A DNA stretch of 40,389 nucleotides from an uncultured Pelagibacteraceae bacterium (GTDB lineage: Bacteria > Pseudomonadota > Alphaproteobacteria > Pelagibacterales > Pelagibacteraceae). The notes under the pieces are model-generated. The model was not told the origin of the DNA, ran no database searches, and was given only the letters and a program-made list of their open reading frames with translations. Position numbers and translations under genes: made by a program. Positions 17,877 to 25,921 of the stretch are shown here, in pieces (position 1 is the first letter of the stretch; each line of letters starts with the position of its first letter). Where the stretch lies: the NCBI GenBank assembly GCA_902608065.1, contig CACLMO010000004.1:1-40389 (forward strand), written 5' to 3'.

Positions 17877-19273
17877 TTAAATTTTCTTACATCAGTTAAA
17901 TGTCCATGAATTGCAGCAGCAGCTGCCATAGCAGGGCTAACAAGATGTGTGCGTCCTCCTCGCCCTTGGCGTCCTTCAAAATTTCTATTTGATGTAGAAG
18001 CACATCTTTCTTTTGGATTAAGTTTGTCAGCATTCATAGCTAAACACATTGAACATCCAGGTTCTCTCCATTCAAAACCGGCATTTAAAAATACTTTATC
18101 TATTCCTTCTTGCTCCGCTTGTTCTTTAACAAGTCCTGACCCGGGAACTATCATTGCACTAACGTGATTAGCAATTTTTTTTCCTACAACAATTTTAGCT
18201 GCTTCTCTTAAATCTCCAATTCTTCCATTGGTACAGCTGCCAATAAAAACTCTGTCTACTTTAATATCAGTTATTTTTGTATTTGGTTTAAGGCCCATAT
18301 AATCTAACGATCGATTCATAGATGCTTTTTTATCTTTATCATTTTCTTTTGCTGGATCTGGAATTACACCTGTAACAGGAGCCACATCTTGGGGAGAAGT
18401 TCCCCAAGTCACCATCGGAGAAATATTTTCTCCTTTAATTTCTACAGTCTTGTCAAATTTTGCATCTGTATCTGATTTAAGTTTTGACCAATATTCCTCG
18501 GCTTTATTCCAGTTTTCTCCTTTCGGAGATTTAGGTTTACCTTTTAAATACTCTATAGTTTTTTTATCTGGTGCAATTAAGCCTGCTCGCGCACCAGCTT
18601 CAATTGACATATTACAAATCGTCATACGTTGTTCAATATTCAAACTTTCAATCACAGATCCGGCATATTCTATTACGGCCCCTGTTCCTCCTGCAGTACC
18701 TATTTTGCCGATAGTTTGTAAAATTACGTCCTTTGAAGTAACTCCAAGAGGTAATTTACCTGAAACGTTTATTAAAAAATTTTTTGATTTTTTTTGCATC
18801 AAAGTTTGTGTAGCTAAAACATGCTCAACTTCAGAAGTTCCTATACCAAAAGCTAATGCTCCAAAAGCACCATGTGTTGCTGTATGACTATCGCCACATA
18901 CTATTACCGTACCTGGTTGAGTAAATCCTTGTTCTGGTCCTATAATATGAACAATTCCTTGGCGTTTATCTTTCATATCAAAAAGTTCAATTTTAAATTC
19001 TTTACAATTTTTTTCTAAAGCTTGAACTTGTATTTTTGATTCTTGATCATCTATACCTTTTGTTCTATCAGTTGTAGGTACATTATGGTCAGCGACTGCC
19101 AAAGTAAGATCGGGACGTCTTACTTTTCTTTTTGTTAATCTTAATCCTTCGAATGCCTGCGGACTGGTAACTTCGTGTATTAAATGTCTGTCAACATATA
19201 GTAAAGTTGTTCCATCTTCCTGTTGATGTACAATATGTTCATTCCAAATTTTGTCGTAAAGTGTCTGGGCCAT
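17873..19273 (-). CDS. leuC: 3-isopropylmalate dehydratase large subunit
   Basis: Aconitase-superfamily subunit that holds the [4Fe-4S] cluster and interconverts 2- and 3-isopropylmalate. The 466 residues are the usual bacterial length. [12 protein letters not shown] opens the protein, [16 protein letters not shown] follows, and [19 protein letters not shown] is the aconitase signature. Cluster cysteines are seen in [14 protein letters not shown] and in [11 protein letters not shown], followed by [15 protein letters not shown]. It lies 12 bases downstream of rplS, the arrangement common in alphaproteobacteria, so leucine genes and the ribosomal-protein operon may share transcripts. Secure. 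Confidence 0.97.
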   Translation of the reverse strand: MAQTLYDKIWNEHIVHQQEDGTTLLYVDRHLIHEVTSPQAFEGLRLTKRKVRRPDLTLAVADHNVPTTDRTKGIDDQESKIQVQALEKNCKEFKIELFDMKDKRQGIVHIIGPEQGFTQPGTVIVCGDSHTATHGAFGALAFGIGTSEVEHVLATQTLMQKKSKNFLINVSGKLPLGVTSKDVILQTIGKIGTAGGTGAVIEYAGSVIESLNIEQRMTICNMSIEAGARAGLIAPDKKTIEYLKGKPKSPKGENWNKAEEYWSKLKSDTDAKFDKTVEIKGENISPMVTWGTSPQDVAPVTGVIPDPAKENDKDKKASMNRSLDYMGLKPNTKITDIKVDRVFIGSCTNGRIGDLREAAKIVVGKKIANHVSAMIVPGSGLVKEQAEQEGIDKVFLNAGFEWREPGCSMCLAMNADKLNPKERCASTSNRNFEGRQGRGGRTHLVSPAMAAAAAIHGHLTDVRKFK

Positions 19274-19285
19274 TATAAAAAAAAA

Positions 19286-19822
19286 TTATTTTTTTTCTTT
19301 TTTTAGTTCTTTTTTTTTAATTAATACTTCTGGCTCTATTTTAGAAGCTGCTTTTTTTGGTTCTTCTTTTTTAGTTTCAGTTTTATCTATTGCTTCAACA
19401 GTTTTGGTTTCATTTATTGTTTGTTCATCTTTAACTTGCTCAGAAATATCTATACCAATACTTTTCTTAATTTTTTCAGTTATTCTTGCTGACTTACCTT
19501 TCCTATCTCTTAAATAATATAATTTTGCCCTTTTGACTTTTCCAGATCTTACAACTTTTATTGATCCAATAATAGGACTATACAAAGCAAATGTTCTTTC
19601 TACACCTTCGCCAAAGGATATTTTACGTACTGTAAAAGAAGAATTAATATTGCGATTCTTCTTTGCAATACATACACCTTCAAAATATTGAATTCTTTCT
19701 CTCTTACCTTCAGAAATTCTTACACCAACTTTAATAGTGTCCCCAGAAAAAAATTCAGGGATCTTCCTTTTTTCTAAAATTTTTTTGAGGTTAGCTCTAT
19801 TTATTTCTTCTATATTTTTCAT
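19286..19822 (-). CDS. rplS: Ribosomal protein L19 with a charged C-terminal tail
   Basis: Large-subunit protein at the 30S-50S interface. Residues 1 to about 115 are standard L19: [58 protein letters not shown] and [16 protein letters not shown]. Typical L19 proteins stop near 115-130 residues. This one runs to 178 with a tail rich in Lys, Glu and Thr ([18 protein letters not shown] and on to a lysine-rich end). The start overlaps the trmD stop by four bases (ATGA). A similar low-complexity tail is present on S16 two genes upstream. Confidence 0.96.
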   Translation of the reverse strand: MKNIEEINRANLKKILEKRKIPEFFSGDTIKVGVRISEGKRERIQYFEGVCIAKKNRNINSSFTVRKISFGEGVERTFALYSPIIGSIKVVRSGKVKRAKLYYLRDRKGKSARITEKIKKSIGIDISEQVKDEQTINETKTVEAIDKTETKKEEPKKAASKIEPEVLIKKKELKKEKK

Positions 19823-20508
19823 TTCTTTTTTTTATATTTTTTCCATAAATCAGGTCGTCGGCGTCGTGTTATACTCTCTGATTGAATTAAACGCCAGTCC
19901 TTAATTTTCTTATGATTTCCTGTTAATAGTACTTGAGGAACCTCTTTTCCTTCCCATTTTTGTGGCTTTGTATATTGAGGATATTCAAGCAAACCATTTT
20001 CAAACGATTCTTCAGATAATGAATCATGATTTCCAAGAACTCCAGGGAGTAATCTTACAATTGTATCGATAACAACAAAAACAGCTACCTCACTTCCTGA
20101 TAAAACAAAATCTCCAATACTAATTTCTTCTATATTTCTTGATTCAAGTATTCTTTCGTCTATTCCTTCAAAGTGTCCACAAAGAATATTTAAATTATTA
20201 TTCATTAATTTTTTTGCGTAGGTTTGATCAAATTTTTTTCCCTTTGGTGATAAATAAATTATTCGTTCTTTTTTATTTGACACATTTTTATCTAAAGCAC
20301 TAGCTATAACATCTGCTTTCATGACCATGCCGCTTCCTCCACCAAATGGTGTATCGTCAACAGTTTTATGTTTATCTTTTGCATAATCTCTTATGTTTAT
20401 TACTTGAAGAGACCATATTTTTTTATTTAACGCTTTCTTATAAAGACCACTATTCAATGGACCTGGAAATAATTCAGGATACAAAGTAAATACTCTTGCT
20501 GTCCACAT
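19819..20508 (-). CDS. trmD: tRNA (guanine-N1)-methyltransferase TrmD
   Basis: SPOUT-class methyltransferase making m1G37 in tRNAs, which prevents frameshifting; cytosolic dimer. The 229 residues fit the family. The N-terminus [20 protein letters not shown] and [17 protein letters not shown] are typical. The AdoMet knot shows in [24 protein letters not shown] and [13 protein letters not shown], and [18 protein letters not shown] is the interdomain linker region. Its ATG begins right after the rpsP stop (TAAATG), so rimM, which normally lies between rpsP and trmD, is absent from this position. Confidence 0.97.
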   Translation of the reverse strand: MWTARVFTLYPELFPGPLNSGLYKKALNKKIWSLQVINIRDYAKDKHKTVDDTPFGGGSGMVMKADVIASALDKNVSNKKERIIYLSPKGKKFDQTYAKKLMNNNLNILCGHFEGIDERILESRNIEEISIGDFVLSGSEVAVFVVIDTIVRLLPGVLGNHDSLSEESFENGLLEYPQYTKPQKWEGKEVPQVLLTGNHKKIKDWRLIQSESITRRRRPDLWKKYKKKK

Positions 20509-20949
20509 TTATTCTTTCTTTGCTTCTTCCTTTTTAGGTTCTGTTTTTGCTGCCGCTGCCTTTGGTGCTTCTTTCTTTGCTTCTGCCTTTTTAGGTTCTG
20601 TTTTTGGTGCTTCAGTTGTAGATTTACTATCTTCTGATTTTTCTTTTTTTCTATCTTTTTTTGGTATCGCCTTAAAAGGATTGTTTCCTTTAGGAGGCAT
20701 TGGATAAATTTCTGCTTCACCTAATATTCTAGATACTCTTAGAGTTGGTTTAGCCCCTTTGCTTACCCAGTGTTTTATTCTTTCTACTTCCAGATTAACT
20801 CTTTCTTTTTTGGTTTTAGGTAATAGTGGATTAAAAAATCCTACTTTTTCAATAAATCTTCCATCTCTTGGAAATCTACTATCTGCTATTACAATTTTAT
20901 AAACTGGTCTTTTTTTTGTACCACCCATTGATAATCTAATTTTAAGCAT
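20509..20949 (-). CDS. rpsP: Ribosomal protein S16 with an Ala/Lys/Glu-rich tail
   Basis: Small-subunit assembly protein. Residues 1 to about 85 are normal S16: MLKIRLSMGGTKKRPVYKIV, ADSRFPRDGRFIEKVGFFNP and HWVSKGAKPTLRVSRIL. The remaining ~60 residues form a low-complexity tail of Lys, Ala, Glu and Pro with a duplicated block (see the repeat entry), making 146 residues in all; such tails are seen in several alphaproteobacterial S16 proteins. It lies 9 bases downstream of ffh and directly abuts trmD. Confidence 0.96.
   Translation of the reverse strand: MLKIRLSMGGTKKRPVYKIVIADSRFPRDGRFIEKVGFFNPLLPKTKKERVNLEVERIKHWVSKGAKPTLRVSRILGEAEIYPMPPKGNNPFKAIPKKDRKKEKSEDSKSTTEAPKTEPKKAEAKKEAPKAAAAKTEPKKEEAKKE
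20512..20606 (-). repeat. In-frame near-identical direct repeat in the rpsP tail
   Basis: Two 38-base copies, 20512-20549 and 20569-20606, differ by a single base (T/G) and are offset by 57 bases, exactly 19 codons. They encode repeated Lys/Glu/Pro/Ala blocks (TEPKKEEAKKE versus TEPKKAEAKKE). The even offset keeps the reading frame, so copy number could change without breaking the gene. Recent duplication of tail units is the simplest explanation. Confidence 0.8.
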
Positions 20950-20958
20950 ATCTATCCT

Positions 20959-22305
20959 TTATTTTAATTGATTAAATATTTCCGAAGGCATTCCACCTTT
21001 TTGATCACCCTTTGACATTTTTTTCATCATATTGGTCATCATTTTAAATTGTTTTAACAACTTATTGATAGTGGCAGGATCTACTCCTGAACCCTCAGAA
21101 ATTCTTTTTTTTCTTGAACCATTAATAATTTTTGGATTTAATCTTTCTTCCTTTGTCATCGAAAGAATAATCGCTTCATTAACTTTAATAATATTTTCAT
21201 CTATATTTGCATTATCCATTTGTTTTTTTATTTTGGATACCCCAGGTAACATTGATAAAACTCCTTCCATGCCTCCCATTTTTTTCATTTGCCTAAGCTG
21301 ACTTAAATAATCTTCCATAGAAAAAGATCCTGATTTTAAATTTTCTTCAGTTTTCTTAATTTTTTCTTCGTCAAGATCTTGAGTAGCTTTTTCAACTAAT
21401 GAAACTACATCGCCCATACCCAATATTCTGTTAGCTATTCTCTCTGGATAAAAAACATCTAATTGTTCAATTTTTTCTCCTGTTCCCATAAATTTTATAG
21501 GAGTATTTGTAGCAAACTTCATACTTAAGGCAGCGCCGCCTCTTCCATCACCATCTATTCTAGTTAAAATAATTCCTGTCAAATCTACAGCTTTCTTGAA
21601 TTCTTGCGCAACGTTAACTGCAACTTGACCTGTAAGGGAATCTGCAACTAAAATTGTTTCAATTGGATTTGCTATAGATTTGATCTCTTTAATTTCTGTC
21701 ATCATAGAGAGATCAATTTGAGTCCTTCCTGCTGTATCAAAAATTATGGCATCTACTCCGCTTATCGTTGCTGCATTTAAAGCTCTTTTAACAATTTCAG
21801 TCGGTAATTGGTCTTTAATAATAGGCAATGTTTGTATTGCATTTTTTTCTCCTAAAATACTTAATTGTTCTTGAGCCGCAGGTCTATAGACATCCAAACT
21901 GACCATTAAAGATTTTTTTTTATTATTTTTTTCTAAATATTTAGCCAGTTTTGCTGCTGTAGTTGTTTTTCCAGATCCTTGTAGACCCACTAACATAAAA
22001 CAAATAGGTGGGACAGCATTTAAATTTAATTCAGAATTAGTATCACCTAAAATTTTTACTACCTCGTCAAATACAACTTTGACAATCATCTGACCTGGGG
22101 TAGTTGATCTAATAATTTCCTGGCCAATTGCTTTTGGTTTGATATTTTTTATGAGTTCTTTTGCAACTGGTAATGCTACATCAGCTTCCAATAAAGCCTG
22201 GCGAATTTTTCGCATACCCTCATCGACCTGAGCTTCATTAAGAGAAGGTGCCTTTTTTAAAGAACTAAAAATTTCTTCAAATTTACTTGTTAAATTTTCA
22301 AACAT
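20959..22305 (-). CDS. ffh: Signal recognition particle protein Ffh
   Basis: GTPase of the signal recognition particle that, with SRP RNA, recognises nascent membrane-protein signal sequences. It has 448 residues with the N domain (1 to ~95), G domain with P-loop GLQGSGKTTT (107-116), VSLDVYRPAAQEQL, DTAGRTQID and TRIDGDGRGGAALS. The methionine-rich M domain follows, with MKKMGGMEGVLSMLPG and SGVDPATINKLLKQF, ending in a Met-rich tail. It is the first gene of a minus-strand run continuing through rpsP, trmD, rplS and leuCDB. A structured RNA leader lies between the likely promoter and the ATG. Its receptor gene ftsY is read from the opposite side of the same gap. Confidence 0.97.
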   Translation of the reverse strand: MFENLTSKFEEIFSSLKKAPSLNEAQVDEGMRKIRQALLEADVALPVAKELIKNIKPKAIGQEIIRSTTPGQMIVKVVFDEVVKILGDTNSELNLNAVPPICFMLVGLQGSGKTTTAAKLAKYLEKNNKKKSLMVSLDVYRPAAQEQLSILGEKNAIQTLPIIKDQLPTEIVKRALNAATISGVDAIIFDTAGRTQIDLSMMTEIKEIKSIANPIETILVADSLTGQVAVNVAQEFKKAVDLTGIILTRIDGDGRGGAALSMKFATNTPIKFMGTGEKIEQLDVFYPERIANRILGMGDVVSLVEKATQDLDEEKIKKTEENLKSGSFSMEDYLSQLRQMKKMGGMEGVLSMLPGVSKIKKQMDNANIDENIIKVNEAIILSMTKEERLNPKIINGSRKKRISEGSGVDPATINKLLKQFKMMTNMMKKMSKGDQKGGMPSEIFNQLK

Positions 22306-22330
22306 AATTCATTTATCCCAACAAAAATTA

Positions 22331-22406
22331 CACTAGTGGGCGAACCCTCGCTGACTAGTGTCGATCCCCTTGTTTCCAAGGGCACCGCAAAAACTTTATT
22401 TTGCGG
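22331..22406 (-). ncRNA. Structured 5' leader of ffh, candidate 'ffh' cis-regulatory RNA motif
   Basis: Read on the minus strand there are three hairpins in a row. CCGCAAAA/TTTTGCGG (22399-22406 with 22385-22392) has a six-base loop. CCCTTG-GAAA-CAAGGG (22377-22382 with 22367-22372) is a six-pair stem closed by a GNRA tetraloop. CACTAGT/ACTAGTG (22354-22360 with 22331-22337) encloses a smaller GCGA/TCGC stem. The GAAA loop exists only on the minus strand, which fixes the orientation toward ffh. The segment is far richer in G+C than its surroundings. A published search of the SAR11 genome for GC-rich intergenic RNAs reported a likely cis-regulatory motif before ffh; I believe this is that motif. 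It lacks the GGAAGGAAGCA core of SRP RNA, so it is not ffs. Confidence 0.75.
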
Positions 22407-22417
22407 GAATAGCCAGG

Positions 22418-22446
22418 AAACTACATATTGAGGTTCAAAAAGTCAA
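22418..22446 (-). promoter_or_regulatory. Probable sigma-70 promoter of ffh
   Basis: On the minus strand TTGACT (22446-22441), 17 bases, then TAGTTT (22423-22418). The -35 matches five of six positions; the -10 keeps the first T, the A and the last T, which matter most. The transcript would begin near 22411, immediately before the first hairpin of the leader, which agrees with the RNA call. Confidence 0.5.
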
Positions 22447-22469
22447 TAAATAAAGATAAAACTAAAAAT

Positions 22470-23297
22470 ATGAAGAATTTAGAAGCTTATAAAATGGATG
22501 GTCTGGGTAATGACTTTATTATATTTGATAAAAGACAAAAGTCTATTTCTCTTTCTAAAGATCAAATTATTAAAATTTCTGACAGAAATAATGTTGGCTG
22601 TGATCAAATAATTTTTATTGATAAAGATGAAAATAACAATCCTTTATTAAAATTTTACAATTCAGATGGAAATGAAACTGCTGCTTGTGGAAATGGAAGC
22701 AGATGTGTCGCATATTTATTAATGAAAGAAAAAAAAATTAAAAAAATATCACTAAAAACAAAAGCAGGAACTTTACAAGCAGAATTAAATGATAAAAATT
22801 TGGTTTGTTTAAATATGGGGCAGCCAAATTTTTTGTGGAATCAAATACCTTTAGCAAAAAAAATGGATAATAAAAATTTACAAATAATAATTAATAACAT
22901 TGATGGAAAAAAATTTGTAGGAGGTTTTTCCTTAAGTGTTGGAAATCCTCATGTAGTTTTTTTTGTTGATAATTTAAACCAATTTAATTTAAAAGAAATT
23001 GGCCCAAAAATAGAAAATCATAATTATTTTCCTGAAAAATGTAATGTTACACTAGCTAATATTAAAAATAGAAAATGTATAAAAGTAAAAGTCTGGGAAC
23101 GTGGAGCTGGTTTAACTAAAGCATGTGGAACAGCAGCATGTGCTACAGCAGTTTCAGGTGCTGCTTTAAATTTAAATGATAAACATGTTGATGTAGAATT
23201 TGCTGAAGGTTTATTAAATATTGATTGGAAAAAAGATAATAATATTTATATGACAGGTAAAGTTTCAGAAATTAATAAAATTACAGTTGATATCTAA
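22470..23297 (+). CDS. dapF: Diaminopimelate epimerase
   Basis: Converts LL- to meso-diaminopimelate for lysine and peptidoglycan. From ATG 22470 the protein has 275 residues and begins MKNLEAYKMDGLGNDFIIFD, the canonical start; a TTG at 22428 would add 14 unconserved residues. The two catalytic cysteines are Cys73 in AACGNGSRC and Cys219 in KACGTAACATA. It is 2 bases upstream of ftsY. In many alphaproteobacteria a tRNA methylthiotransferase gene (mtaB) lies between dapF and ftsY; it is absent here. A weak promoter, TTGAGG-17-TAAAGA at 22428-22456, may serve it. Confidence 0.97.
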   Translation: MKNLEAYKMDGLGNDFIIFDKRQKSISLSKDQIIKISDRNNVGCDQIIFIDKDENNNPLLKFYNSDGNETAACGNGSRCVAYLLMKEKKIKKISLKTKAGTLQAELNDKNLVCLNMGQPNFLWNQIPLAKKMDNKNLQIIINNIDGKKFVGGFSLSVGNPHVVFFVDNLNQFNLKEIGPKIENHNYFPEKCNVTLANIKNRKCIKVKVWERGAGLTKACGTAACATAVSGAALNLNDKHVDVEFAEGLLNIDWKKDNNIYMTGKVSEINKITVDI

Positions 23298-23299
23298 TT

Positions 23300-24214
23300 A
23301 TGAGCATTTTTGAAAATTTTAAATTAGGATTAAGCAAAAGTTCAAAAAATCTATCCACTGGTTTAAGTGATCTTTTTTTTAAAAAAAAAATAGATGAAAG
23401 TATGCTTAATGAGCTAGAAGATTTTTTAATACAGTCTGATGTAGGAGTTGAGTCTGCAAAAGAACTAAGAGAAAAATTTACTAGTACCAAAATAGATCCT
23501 AAAAATTCTGGAAAAGATGAGATTTTCAAAATTTTTTCTAATTATGCCTCTGAAATATTGGAACCTCTTGAAAAAAAATTAGAAAATATTAATGAAAATA
23601 AACCATGTGTTATTTTAATAGCAGGTGTGAATGGTGTAGGAAAAACTACCACGATAGGAAAATTAGGTAAAATTTTTAGAAAAAATAATAAAAAAATAGT
23701 TTTGGGAGCAGCAGATACTTTTAGAGCCGCTGCAGTAAACCAATTAGAAATTTGGGCAAAAAGAATCGGTGCAGATATTATTAAATCTGAAGAAGGAGCC
23801 GATCCTGCTTCAGTTGCTTATAAAGCTTTAGAACATGCCAAAAATAATAAATTTGATTATTTGCTTATCGATACAGCTGGAAGATTACAAAATAAAAAAA
23901 ATTTGATGGATGAGTTTAAAAAAATAACAAAAGTTGTAAAAAAAATAGACTCAACAGCACCACACGAAACATTTCTTATATTAGATGCTACAACCGGCCA
24001 AAGCGCTATTAACCAAGTGGAAGAGTTTAAAAAAATAACACCAATTACAGGAATTATTATGACAAAACTAGATGGCACGGCCAAAGGAGGAATTTTATTG
24101 GCGGTTGGAAGAAAATTTAGATTGCCAATTATAGCTTTGGGTATGGGAGAAAAAGAAGATGATCTTCATATTTTTAATGCAAAAAACTATTCTAATGCGT
24201 TAATGATTAACTAG
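23300..24214 (+). CDS. ftsY: Signal recognition particle receptor FtsY
   Basis: Membrane-associated GTPase that docks the SRP-ribosome complex at the translocon. It has 304 residues: an NG core only, without the long acidic A domain of E. coli. The N domain spans 1 to ~95. P-loop GVNGVGKTTT (109-118), GAADTFRAAAVNQLEIW, DTAGRLQNK and TKLDGTAKGG follow, with GMGEKEDDLHIFN at the C-terminus. The short form is usual in small-genome alphaproteobacteria. The stop codon is one base from the stop of the convergent gene at 24216. Confidence 0.96.
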   Translation: MSIFENFKLGLSKSSKNLSTGLSDLFFKKKIDESMLNELEDFLIQSDVGVESAKELREKFTSTKIDPKNSGKDEIFKIFSNYASEILEPLEKKLENINENKPCVILIAGVNGVGKTTTIGKLGKIFRKNNKKIVLGAADTFRAAAVNQLEIWAKRIGADIIKSEEGADPASVAYKALEHAKNNKFDYLLIDTAGRLQNKKNLMDEFKKITKVVKKIDSTAPHETFLILDATTGQSAINQVEEFKKITPITGIIMTKLDGTAKGGILLAVGRKFRLPIIALGMGEKEDDLHIFNAKNYSNALMIN

Positions 24215-24215
24215 T

Positions 24216-24791
24216 TTAATTTATTAAATTTTCAGATATTAGTGGTTTATAAAAAGAACATTTATAAGTTGCATTAATATCTTTATAACCACAATTTTTT
24301 AATAACGAAGATATATATAATTTATAATTATTATTGATTGGTAGTTTTTCAAGTTTATTATTTTTAAGATTATATTTAAAATTTGATCTAATTGATTTTA
24401 TTCCACTAATCATAATTAATGTTTCATTATCACTAAGTAAATAATAAGCATAATCTTCAGGGAAAACTGGTAAATTATGTTTTGAACCTAATTCTTTAAC
24501 TTTTTTTGGAAACCAATCATATGTAATTACGGCTTTAGTTTTGCCAGTATCATTATATAAAATATATAAATCTTGAGGATAATCGGTAATATAATTAAAT
24601 TCTTCACCTTTTGCTAATACTGCCTTATCTCTAGTTTTAAAATACAAAATAAATTTATCATCATGAGAAACCATTTTTCCTATATTAAACACCTCTTCCA
24701 AGTCATTTTTTACAGGAGTAACTTCTTCTGTATTTCCACCAATATTAAAAAACAATAAAAACATTATAAAATATAAAAATATTTTTTTCAT
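24216..24791 (-). CDS. Exported protein of unknown function
   Basis: I do not recognise the family. The 191-residue product begins MKKIFLYFIMFLLFFNIGGN, a clear Sec-type signal peptide with a two-lysine n-region and a phenylalanine-rich core; there is no lipobox cysteine. The mature part is polar and rich in Lys, Asn, Tyr and Asp, with recurring beta-like stretches (FILYFKTRDKAVLAKGEEF, DLYILYNDTGKTKAVITY) and two cysteines near the end (NCGY and YKCSFY) that could form a disulfide in the periplasm. It sits tail-to-tail with ftsY and 49 bases downstream of the alpha/beta hydrolase gene. Probably a periplasmic protein peculiar to this lineage. Confidence 0.65.
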   Translation of the reverse strand: MKKIFLYFIMFLLFFNIGGNTEEVTPVKNDLEEVFNIGKMVSHDDKFILYFKTRDKAVLAKGEEFNYITDYPQDLYILYNDTGKTKAVITYDWFPKKVKELGSKHNLPVFPEDYAYYLLSDNETLIMISGIKSIRSNFKYNLKNNKLEKLPINNNYKLYISSLLKNCGYKDINATYKCSFYKPLISENLIN

Positions 24792-24840
24792 ATTTAAAAG
24801 TTATTTTCTAAGTGTGTAATTAGATTGTTTAAATTGTGAC

Positions 24841-25677
24841 TTAATTTAAGCTAGTTATAAAATCGTTAAGCGTTTTTAATAGTTTTTGATTATACTCCAT
24901 CATATGATCGTCATATTCTGAAAAATAAGAATATTTAGGTTCATTTGCCAATTCATACATTTTTTTACCCATATGAAATGGAACAATATTATCAACTTTC
25001 CCGTGCATAATTAATATTGGGATATTAATATTTTTTATTTTTTTATCACTTTCATATTTATCTTTTAATAATAATCTAACAGGTAAATAAGGATATTTAT
25101 CTTTTCCAGCAGCAATCATTGAAGTAAAAGGTGACTCCAAAATTATTCCTGCAAAGTTTTTGTTTTGAGCTATTTCTGCTGCTACTCCTGTGCCAAGTGA
25201 TTCTCCATAAATGATTATATTATTTTCTTTTACACCTTTAGTTTTTAGCCATCTAACAGCACTTCTGGCATCTTCGTAAAGACCTTGTTCAGTTGGCTTT
25301 CCTTTATTTCCGCTAAATCCTCTCCAGGCAATAATAAGAAAGTTTATGTCTATATCTTTAAAATGATTAATTTTATGAATTCTATTTTCCAAAGATCCTG
25401 CATTTCCATGCAAAAAAAGAACGGTCTTATATTCATTAATGTTTTTATTGTGGAACCAAGAAGAAAGTTCAATGTTATCTTTTGTTTTTATTTTAACCTT
25501 GTCTATAGAAACAGTTATTTTGTCTCCAAAATAATTATTTTCTGTTGGATGGTACAGTAAATTTCTTTGAAAAAGATATGTGGAAACCAGAATAAAGAAA
25601 TAAATTAATACAAAAATTAATAATATTTGTGTATAAATGTTCATTTTTATTAAGTTTTTTCTAAACAAAAAATTCAT
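24841..25677 (-). CDS. Membrane-anchored alpha/beta hydrolase (ABHD13/Bem46-like)
   Basis: A 278-residue hydrolase with an N-terminal transmembrane helix (about 13-33: NIYTQILLIFVLIYFFILV), so the catalytic domain is tethered to the membrane. LLYHPTEN just after the helix is typical of the ABHD13/Bem46 group. Then come FLHGNAGSLENR (oxyanion loop), AWRGFSGNKGKPTEQG, nucleophile elbow YGESLGTG (Ser160), ESPFTSM, acid HGKVDNIVP (Asp229) and base DDHMMEY (His258). The start could be M1 or M12; neither has a clear ribosome site. The substrate is unknown. Confidence 0.85.
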   Translation of the reverse strand: MNFLFRKNLIKMNIYTQILLIFVLIYFFILVSTYLFQRNLLYHPTENNYFGDKITVSIDKVKIKTKDNIELSSWFHNKNINEYKTVLFLHGNAGSLENRIHKINHFKDIDINFLIIAWRGFSGNKGKPTEQGLYEDARSAVRWLKTKGVKENNIIIYGESLGTGVAAEIAQNKNFAGIILESPFTSMIAAGKDKYPYLPVRLLLKDKYESDKKIKNINIPILIMHGKVDNIVPFHMGKKMYELANEPKYSYFSEYDDHMMEYNQKLLKTLNDFITSLN

Positions 25678-25721
25678 TTTATATTTTGTCTATTTAACCT
25701 ATCATAAGCTTTTTAAAAATC

Positions 25722-25892
25722 ATGATAAAAGAATTTGAAATAAATGATATATTAAATGCTGTAAATAGCATTTCTAAAATAGAGCGAAAAAAAGGAAAAA
25801 CTATAAAAGCGAAAAAAGATGATATTAGTCCTAACAATCAAGCAAAATCAGAGAAAAGCGAAGTCCTTGTTCTTGATCAAATGATTGAATAG
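25722..25892 (+). CDS. Small protein of 56 residues, unknown function
   Basis: An open frame too short for most cut-offs. It starts MIKEFEINDILNAVNSISKI, an amphipathic helix-like segment, followed by a very basic middle (RKKGKTIKAKKDD) and a more acidic tail ending LVLDQMIE. Hydrophobic positions in the first twenty residues are spaced i, i+3/i+4, which looks like a real protein helix rather than chance. It precedes the zinc-ribbon protein by 29 bases on the same strand and is the first gene in that direction after a divergent gap, so the two probably form an operon. No family recognised. Confidence 0.5.
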   Translation: MIKEFEINDILNAVNSISKIERKKGKTIKAKKDDISPNNQAKSEKSEVLVLDQMIE

Positions 25893-25921
25893 AATATGAA
25901 GCCTTTAATAGGAAAAATTAA

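Noticed and set aside
20454..20720. 88-residue lysine/glutamine-rich frame overlapping rpsP and trmD
   Set aside because: It is the out-of-frame reading of the S16 low-complexity tail, with no sign of its own start signals.
22331..22406. SRP RNA (ffs/4.5S) next to ffh
   Set aside because: The conserved GGAAGGAAGCA domain IV core is absent; the hairpins fit a leader motif better.
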